64,000 nucleotides of DNA from Cladopsammia gracilis (Eukaryota > Cnidaria > Anthozoa > Scleractinia > Dendrophylliidae), in assembly GCA_022457155.1 (NCBI GenBank), contig JAJGOT010000038.1:1204501-1268500 (forward strand), read 5' to 3'. Position 1 is the first letter of the stretch. Every line of letters begins with the position of its first letter. The position numbers were made by a program, and so were the translations under genes. The notes below the pieces were generated by a model, which was given only the letters and a program-made list of their open reading frames with translations, searched no databases and had not been told where the DNA came from. Below are positions 56,501 to 64,000 of this stretch, one piece after another.

Positions 56501-56709
56501 TCAAAGTCTATAACTTGAGACATTTCAGGCTTACTTATCCTGGCGATGGTATTGTCGTTGTTGGCGTTACTAGTTTCATTCGCAGGCTGGGTCATAAGCA
56601 TGGCAAGTGAGTGTGTCGTCGTCTTTCCATTTTGAGAGGAGATATCAGCGTCAAAGTTATCAGCAACAGCTTGGATGAGCCCCATACCCTCGTCCTCAAT
56701 CCCACTCAA
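53543..56709 (-). pseudogene. Large gene with FEN1/XPG-like nuclease core and CXC-like tail (several breaks)
   Basis: Minus-strand frames 56709-56314, 56293-55487, 55547-55320, 55313-54036, 54029-53742 and 53821-53543 follow on as one long protein. The middle part has DQQLYKVAVEVKW, VTIRLGGMHMMMSF and NKMLSGKKFSQNVR, shared in outline with the copy at 38.5 kb. The 425-aa frame has, in the order of flap endonucleases, D157 (VVLDASAVLW), D198 (VFLIFDRYLEYSTK), E297/E298/D300 (SHEEADNIVAQQ), D324/D325/D327 (VLADDTDVFILL) and D386 (LSGCDTVPTLFGIGKGTVL, like the helix-hairpin-helix entry of FEN1). The tail has CNCGDDTPCRNMRCRCSRNK and PCTFFCRC, a Tesmin-like CXC pattern. At least four frame changes or stops (near 56314, 55500, 55315 and 53800) make it probably inactive, though introns could explain some. 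The nuclease call is by motif order, not by search. Confidence 0.7.
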
Positions 56710-57300
56710 CTTGGTGCCCTTTGTCGCTGCAAGCTCTATATGTATAGAATCCTTGTACTCTTTGCTAAAGTGTGATTATTTCAATACGAGCAGGGCCGGC
56801 ATGTGTTCTATCCGTCTTGCCATCACAATCAAATTTGCTCTTAAAAATGCACTCCATTCTAATCACGGCTTTATGCAAGCCACAAGGATAAAAATGATGA
56901 ATACATTATTATTGTTTCGAACTCTTTCAGAATAAAAACTGACAAAATAAACAATAATTTTGATTTTAAACCCCCATTGAAACAATAAAAACGTCGACAT
57001 TTATCACTCTGAGACTCAATTCAATAATAAAACAAGTGTTACAGCTAAGATATTGGGTTCTTTAAGCAGAAAAAAAAATCAGCAAATGTTGATTCATCGT
57101 TAGAGCAATTTCAAATTAAAAACGTCAAAATAAACAGGGATTTTTGTTTCAAAACATGATAAAAACAATTAAAATAACGACATTTACCACTCTGAATCCC
57201 AATTCAATAAAAAAGTAAGTGTTTTAGGCAAGATATTGTATTTTTTTAGCAGATATACTTACAGTTCTGACAGAACAGCATGGAGGCCGCCATCTTGGAT
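56710..57300. promoter_or_regulatory. Upstream region of the minus-strand gene, with direct repeats and YY1-like site
   Basis: Two diverged direct copies of about 135 bp (56936-57070 and 57117-57255) share ACATTTA-CACTCTGA, AATTCAATAA and AAGATATTG. GCCGCCATCTTGG (57288-57300) is a reversed YY1/initiator-type motif. Read on the minus strand, a donor-like GTAAGTATA follows at about 57268, so a non-coding first exon is possible. Confidence 0.4.
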
Positions 57301-57800
57301 TTGAAAAACCGAGGGTTCCTGGGTCCTAGTGTCCATTAATTCGGTTACTACCGGTTTTGTTTGCGTTTTTTCTTATTTTTTTTTTTTTGCACCGCATCAT
57401 CTATTTTTGTTAATAATAACACCTAGAATCTAAACATAATTCATAAAACTCGGCTTACAACTTTCACCACAGGGTACCCAATTCTATGCATTCAGATGTC
57501 TGTGTAGGGAAAAATGATTGCTTGATATCTCGAAATGCCCAAGAATTATGGGATGTCATCAATCGGATTATGAAAGACAATACCTAAGACTAAAATAATA
57601 TGCATTAAAACATTGTATGGACCCATTTGCAAGCTTATGGTAAAAATCAGCATCTGGCTGCCGGACTATACTCAAACTTTTAATTTACGAGCCCGTGTTT
57701 CTCCGAATTATGGCTATGAAATTCTGGTTTTGTGGCGATCGCATCTTGCATTTCCTTCCTTCATTTCAACATCAGTTTTGGCGTTTTGTTATTGTAAAAA
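57301..57800. other. No gene seen
   Basis: Contains a T-rich run near 57372-57390. The 57613-57810 open frame shows no recognisable protein. Confidence 0.5.
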
Positions 57801-57990
57801 AACAAATTGACGTCAGTTTTTTAATGCGTCTGTCCTGTTATTGATGATAAAATTCGCCATAACATTGTCAAAGTTTGCTGTGGATCCACTCGCCTGCAGC
57901 TCGTGGATCCACAGCACTTTGACAATGTTATGACGAATTTTATCATCAATAACAGGAAGAGACGCATAAAAAAACTGACGTCAATTTGTT
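57801..57990. mobile_element. Foldback MITE, 190 bp
   Basis: Almost a complete palindrome: AACAAATTGACGTCAG at one end and its complement at the other, and arms through TGTTATTGATGATAAAATTC to GTGGATCCAC. The central loop is about 14 nt. Confidence 0.88.
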
Positions 57991-58746
57991 AAATTGCAGT
58001 TTTATAACAATGTTCTTTAGGCTTAGACAGTCCTCCTTCTCTCTGATGTGCTGTACACAGATATCAAATGCAGCTTTTTTAAATATTCAAGAATTATGTT
58101 GACTTTGCATCAGTCATCCATACATGTAAGCTTGGAATACCGTACCCAGGAAAAAAATTAGCAGTGGTTTGATGGGATAAACAGAAACACTGCAATACAA
58201 ACACTTTCCGACAAAACATTATTCTGTCCAAAAGCATTTTCAAATTTCTGCTTGTTTTAATCCACATGTAACACCATCTTTGAAGTGAATATAAAGGACA
58301 AATTACCATTAAGGCTGAGATGATTCACAGATCAAGCTTTTCATTCAAATGCAGTTTAAAAAGTGAAAACGTCAAGCAAAACTGCATTTGAATGAAAGTC
58401 ACTCTCTTTACTGCCGAGGAGTTAGTCAGAGCTATTTGCATGGAGTAATAATATAAGTCTGAGGAAATTTTCTGTGGTAATTAAATGATACATGTAATTT
58501 GTGAGACTTATGGAATGTTTTGACCACTTACATTTCAAACATGAAAAACATGTGTAAAAAATGTATTAGCGAATTATTCAAAATCAAACGGTTTAATTTG
58601 TTTGAAATTTTCCCATTTAGTGTGCTAGACTGTGTTGATTATAGCACATTTATTCGCTTGAAAGGCTACATGTAGCCTGTGAACAAGCTCCTCTTTGGGG
58701 ATATTGGGTTAAAAGCACAGATTGAGGAAATGGGAAGAAGCGGCGT
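57991..58746. other. No gene; small hairpin at 58337-58397
   Basis: 58337-58356 (TTTTCATTCAAATGCAGTTT) pairs with 58377-58397. Nothing else was recognised. Confidence 0.55.
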
Positions 58747-58938
58747 CAATAGGCCATTTGCACAATGACGTCATTTGACTACTATTACCAGAATCCTTCA
58801 GTTTTTTGTTTTGTAGTGCAAATTAGGGCTAGTGTTATTTAAACCGCACTGGGATTACAAAATTTTAATAAGAAAGGAAAAACGAAATGAATTCTGGTAG
58901 TAGTAGTCAAATGACGTCATCGTGCAAATGGCCTATTG
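58747..58938. mobile_element. MITE, 192 bp, with CRE-like termini
   Basis: Inverted ends CAATAGGCCATTTGCAC and a following ATGACGTCATTTGACTACT, about 48 bp long with two mismatches. The outer AATAGGCCATTT is shared with the MITE at 45207-45403. No coding capacity. Confidence 0.88.
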
Positions 58939-61548
58939 ATCAATAATAATCGATTACATGTAGTTAAAATATCAATCAAAATTGAAAATCACTCAATTTT
59001 GAGGGACATCCATTGATTTCATCCACTTCCATCAATTATGAAAATTCTCGGATGACCGAAGGACATCAAGAGAAATCAATCGCTCAACCCTGTTGAAAGT
59101 GTAACTTAAGGTGATGTTACACGCATGTGTTAAAAATTGTGCCATGTACCACAACACACTGGCCGATTATTAATGCAACAATTTGTTGCAGAAACTTGTT
59201 GCAAGGGTTTGAACCACCTAAAAAAACATGTTGCCACAAAAAAAAATCGTCCACGGGCTGTTACACAGTGTCAATTTAAGTAATGATCCGCATAAGAAAG
59301 ATAGTGCTGAACGGCAATGCACAATGGAATGTCAACTTTTCTCATTGTTACAACTAGTGATCTCATTGGCCTAGACTCAAAAACCACTAAAAAGTTAAGA
59401 TTCAAGGTGCATTAAGTCTGTTTTTTATAAGGATTCAAGTATTTTGACACCCAATCACACAACATGCAATTTTTCAAAAATATTGTATTTTGGGAACTTC
59501 ATCAAAGAAGCAAAATTAGTAGCTATTGTCTTCTGCTATTCTGATTGGTTAAGCATGAACATTTCCTAAAATATATTTCACGCAAATGGATTTTCTGTAT
59601 TTTTATAATAATATAATCAGCCCCTCCTCTATTCTTGAAATCAAAGATATTCTATGTGGAAAAGAGCCAATGCCGCAGAACAATGAAGTTTACTATAGTT
59701 CTTATGTGAAGCATTACTTAGAAGTGCTGAAAACATCACTGTTACAATAATAACAAGACGCTGTGGGAGCGTATACTTGGGCGTCGTTGTATTAGTCATA
59801 TTGGAAAATAATTGTCTTGGGAATCTGCATGCACGTTATTTCACGGGTATCCGGTAGTGTGAGCAGTCTAACGAAGAAGCGCGTTAACCATCTAAAACAA
59901 GAAGACACAGTACACTTAGCGTGCGAGATCGCACGCAAATTATTAAAGTAGTGTGTCCACTGTGTCAAAAGACGAGTACATACTGAAAAATACAAATCGA
60001 TGCCTACTTTGTACTTACCGTTGAAAAAAAAGGCCGTGTGTCAGAGTTTCCCGATTAGATGGTTATTGGTTTTAGCTAAATCTTGTAACTAGCTGGTCTG
60101 TGTTTCCGACACTTCCCGCCGTTATTATAATAAAGTTTGAATGAAACTTATAATCAAAGTTAACGACAGAAGTGATAATTTAGGAGGAGAGAAACAAATT
60201 TAGCCATTTGAAATATATTTTTTTCAGTCAAGGTAAAAATGTTGCAATTTGCATAATGTGAAAGTAATTTGAAACCTTTCCAGTAACGCATAACGCAGCT
60301 GTTTCATAAAACATCTCGCAATCAGACACACGAAAATATATCCAGTTTTTATTCCTCTGTATCCGAAACACAGAAAATAAAATTAAATGAAAAAGTGATC
60401 GCTTTAAGGTTATTTTCGCCCGAGAAACATTCACTAGCGGAAGCGAAACTCGCAAGAAACGTATCGCAAGACACGGCGTGCATTGTTTACATCTTCTCTC
60501 GGCGGTGAATTTTCAGTTGGCTGTTCTGTTCCTTCAACTTCACAAAATAAAAATTAATGAAAGGCAAACAACCGAAAGAAGTGAAATTAATTAGGATTCC
60601 TACCACGCTTATATTTCTTCCTTCGCTGTCCACTGTTCACTTCTTATTAAATAAGCGCGATGTATGTATTCGTCTAAATTATCTTCTTCATGTTCGTTTA
60701 AACATGTTTTAGCGGGCTTCCGTCATGAACGTATCGTAGAATTAAATCGCGAGTGTCAAATACTTTCGCAGTGTCTTCTTGAGTAATTTCCTTACGCATA
60801 TTGAATATGAAACTGTTAGATGCAACAGAGAAAACACAACTCGCACTTTGTGACATTCGCCTCGCATCAACAAACAACAGGTTACTCCACCGCTGTCAAA
60901 CGAGAGAAATTTGCGAAAGTTAACAAAAGTACTTCAAAGTTAAGGTTGTCATTTTCACTGTTTATTAAAAATTTCATATATTAACAATACACTGTCAACT
61001 CACTAAACGTTTTGAAAGTTTACAAAAAAAAGTTCTAAGCCTTTGAAAACTATGAACCGCAGAACTCAGGAGAACTGTCGGCGCCATTTGCCAACACAAT
61101 TTTGCTCAGGCACGAAGCGTTTTGATCAGTTTTCAACGATCGAAAGAAGCTCGTTATTTTGAGCCGGAAAGATGAAAAGATAGTTACATAAACTAATTAT
61201 TTTATACATCCTTGCCCACGTTTCCACTTAATACTAAATGAATCCCACCAAATAAAACGAAAAATGCCTCGGGCGTGTGATCGCGGTGAAGGTTTGAACA
61301 ATCCCGCCATCCCCAGAGTTGCGCAATACTGCACATTTGTGGACGACCAAACTGCATTTTAATACTTGGTCGCTACGCCCAAGTAATAATAATAATAATA
61401 ATAATAATAGTCTTCATTGTTTCAAAAGAAAAAATTACATGTTACTGTATGTTACAAGGGGTAAAAAACAGCAAGTTAAAATTACATAACATCACCTATA
61501 AAACTAAGAAATAATTACTATAAAGCTGAAACATATTTAAGTATTAAG
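58939..61548. other. No gene; AAT microsatellite
   Basis: About 2.6 kb without a recognisable gene. 59110-59290 (GATGTTACACGCATG, CAACAATTTGTTGCAG, ACATGTTGCC) looks like part of a low-copy MITE. (AAT)n lies at about 61384-61410. Short ORFs on the minus strand (59792-59995, 60228-60455) show no family resemblance. Confidence 0.5.
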
Positions 61549-62535
61549 CAGGCGCGTAGGAGGGGGGATTCAAGGGATTCAAACAAACCCCCTTTGAAGA
61601 TCAATAATAGCGGACTGAAAATGAAACGCTGATTACTTAGCATTGAAATTATGTCCAGATGGTCAAACTAGAAGAAATGTTATTCAAGAAAGCCAGGTCA
61701 CTGCTCAGCAGCTCACTGATTTAGTGGATCTTTATCAAGATGACCTACCCTCTCCTCAGTTCTTTTCCTTCGAATTTCAAAGGTGGAAGATTATGGTACA
61801 GAACAGGCAAATTGCAGCTGATTCGTGAGCCTCGGCACTGAAAGCATGTGATCCTGACAACTTCCCTAACCTATGCGTGTTCCCGAAAATTGCTGCCACC
61901 CTACCAGTGACCAGTTGTGAATGCGAACTTTCGATAAGCACAATGAGGAAGATGAACAATTACATGAGATGTACCATGGGAGAGAGTAGACCCTCCTCCC
62001 TGGCTCTAATGTATATCAAATACGATATGCCTGTCAATCTAGAGGAGGTAGTGAATTTATTCGAAGGCCTTCACCCGAGGATGATGCAGTTTGGCAGCTA
62101 TTTTTTTTAGTGTATGAACAGATTTGAGAATAACAATTGAAGAATAATTGACAGACAGGAACGTGCATTGATCTTTCTCGTTTAAGAATTATGCTGTCGT
62201 AGATGTTAATTTTAAGTTAAAAAACAGTTGGAATTTGACAAAGGGGTCGCAAAATGCGTAACTGTATATCAAACTGACAAAATCTATCTGTAAGCACTAA
62301 AAATATACCCATCATTTTACACTTATATTAATCGACATTGATTTTTTTGACGAAATATCTTGTGGAGAATGCTGAAAATAGCATTTCCGAGCCTCTAGAC
62401 TTCAAAAATTTCTAGGGAGCATGCCCCCATGCCCCCCATAGAGGCTCGCGCCTCCAGCGCTCACTGCATTCACCCCCATTACAAAACCTTCAGATAAATA
62501 CGAACACCCTTTCTGAAACCCCAGCTACGCGCCTG
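61549..62535 (+). mobile_element. Internally deleted hAT element with transposase tail
   Basis: Termini CAGGCGCGTAGGAGGGG (61549) and the complement of CAGGCGCGTAGCTGGGG (62535) are typical of hAT elements. TTAAG flanks both ends (61544-61548 and 62536-62540), a short or decayed target duplication. Inside, 61643-62110 encodes the C-terminal part of a hAT transposase: VTAQQLTDLVDLYQDDLPSP, FPNLCVFPKIAATLPVTSCE, CELSISTMRKMNNYMR and SSLALMYIKYDMPVNLEEVV. This is the dimerisation domain of the P52rIPK/ZMYM-like hAT family. One TGA (61826) breaks the frame, and the N-terminal two thirds are missing. Confidence 0.85.
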
Positions 62536-64000
62536 TTAAGTGATCGATAAAAAAGTTTTTAAACGCATACTGTAGTATTTATTTTTGGCCTGTAACTGGT
62601 CTTTTTTCTAAGATTGTAGTTAGGTGATTTTAATAATACATGGCATAATTGACAAGAGTGGCTTATTCACTGCTTAACCTTGCTATCAGCAGCAGTCTCA
62701 GCTGGTCTCAATTGATACCAAATTGATTGACTAATATCGATTAGTATCGAAATTATCGATTTGTAACACCCTGACAAACGTGACGGATCAGAATGTCACA
62801 CAGCCAACTGTTCGTGTTTTCGATATTCTTTGAATTCGTGAAAATACAGCCACAATATTCAAGTAAACCAACAAAGTTAAAAAGAAGTAACAATCGTTTT
62901 ACAGCCGGAAAGTTTATTAGGTATGTGAGGTTGCCTAAAGTTCGTTTCATTCGAAAGAAATGGTCACATTCCGGAATAATTCCGTTGCTAGCTCAGCTCA
63001 GCTGAACCCGAAAGCACACGTGTTGACAAGCGAGGTAGAAGCGAGGCGACATAGTTAAAAGTTTAAATTCTACTCACCGTCATTGAAAGGCTGCCTTTTT
63101 ACACCAGGACTATAGTTTTGCAAGCTCTCTATTCAAGGAGAAATAAGAACAGACCATCACTCAACTGTTTTGCTGCGTGGATGACAGAATGAAGGAACTC
63201 ATCTTGGGACTGGGCCTCGACAAAAATACCACAATGCAATGCGTCGATGAGGGCGTCATCGTGTGATGTCGTGGTAACTGTTGCGCAATAGCGAAATTAT
63301 AGAGATTTGTATGGGGAAAAATCGCTCCGAATTTGAGCGTAAAAATGGCTCATCTGAACTTCTTTGTATGTTTACTTGTGTTTTAAGGTTACAGTGTACC
63401 TTCAGATCGAAAATTTATTGAAAAATTTTTTTTGGCGTTAAAATAAAGTTTACAGAATGAACTTTCATCCAAAAAAAAATTATCGAAAAATAGTGAAAAT
63501 TGACGGAGAAATGACGGAATAATTTTTGTGGGCGGAGTTTGTTTATTAAGCAAAATGTTTTTTTAAGCGCTGTTTTCTCAAAGTTAATTTTTCGCTTGTT
63601 GGGGACACTTTAAAGAGCTACAACTCAAAGGGAATTTGTTCGATTTTCCTCAAATTTGGACAGAAGCTAGGCTAACATATAATCAACAAAAACGTGTCGG
63701 CGAATTTCTTAATTTCGAAAACTTTTTCGTCAAGAGCCATTTCCGTGCGATTATTCCAATTTTTTTTCTCCCTTTTTAGAAAATATTCTGTAACTTTTCA
63801 CTGCAATTGAATATGGGAAATCGCCGACACGTTTTTTAGCGCTTCGTGTCCGGAAACTCGAGAACAAATCAAATTAGCAAAATACAATAATCGCTTTGAG
63901 TTATAGCGTTTTAAAGCTGATTCGGACGTTCGAATTTAGACGTCGTAAAAAATTCGACAATTCATTTTATTACCAAATGGTTTCCATATTTAGATAGCCA
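62536..64000. other. No gene; diverged inverted repeat at 63688-63836
   Basis: AAAAACGTGTCGGCGAATTT (63688 on) pairs with GGGAAATCGCCGACACGTTT (63815 on), so an element edge may lie here. No coding signal. Confidence 0.5.

Noticed and set aside
59769..61385. Possible 1.6-kb element bounded by ACTTGGGCGT and its inverted form
   Set aside because: Only about 11 bp match and the flanks do not align, so termini are not convincing.

Overview
This window looks like intergenic and intronic DNA from an animal genome. It is AT-rich, has GT-AG introns and is densely packed with transposable elements. The mix (DIRS/PAT-type tyrosine-recombinase retrotransposons, Penelope-like, LINE, hAT, Tc1/IS630, Mutator-like, ISL2EU-like, Polinton/Maverick and many palindromic MITEs), together with remembered resemblance of several encoded proteins to cnidarian ones, suggests an anthozoan such as a stony coral or sea anemone. 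That assignment is inference. No bacterial operon, CRISPR array, rRNA or tRNA gene was seen.

Layout. 1-1.4 kb: exons of an unidentified host gene with a pogo-type MITE in an intron. 1.7-2.7 kb: a DIRS-like remnant fused directly to a broken Polinton DNA polymerase gene (2.7-5.4 kb, minus). 5.4-10.4 kb: probable Polinton/adintovirus-like accessory DNA with a tandem duplication, a spliced RING-finger gene containing a duplicated symmetric exon, two divergent small genes, and the polymerase C-terminus on the opposite strand. 11-17.2 kb: decayed DNA transposons (ISL2EU-like, Mutator-like, Tc1-like) and MITEs. 17.2-22.3 kb: a decayed DIRS/PAT-type element interrupted by a hAT-like element. 22.5-32.1 kb: a nested stack. 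A hAT transposase gene is split by a nearly pristine 3864-bp two-gene transposon (24084-27947), which itself carries a MITE; a Penelope-like element lies in a hAT intron. 33-45 kb: LINE tails, a decayed copy of a large uncharacterised gene family, a Ulp1-protease gene inside a field of repeated 15-mers, a SINE-like repeat and a GGATCC-rich minisatellite. 47-51.9 kb: a nearly complete PAT/Ngaro-type retrotransposon with split direct repeats and gag, RT-RNase H-MT and tyrosine recombinase genes. 53.5-56.7 kb (minus): a second, more complete copy of the large gene family, with a FEN1/XPG-like nuclease core and a CXC-like tail. 57-64 kb: palindromic MITEs, a deleted hAT element and otherwise empty DNA.

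The two most interesting items are these. (1) The 24084-27947 transposon has 201-bp inverted repeats with one mismatch, TA target duplications, a DD37E IS630/Tc1-type transposase, and a convergent intact gene for a PB1 / zinc-knuckle / UIM-like protein that resembles selective-autophagy or ubiquitin adaptors in architecture. (2) The 53543-56709 gene joins a family-specific N-terminal region to a flap-endonuclease-like core with all acidic motifs in order, and a divergent relative lies at 36413-38990, which suggests a dispersed, possibly mobile family.
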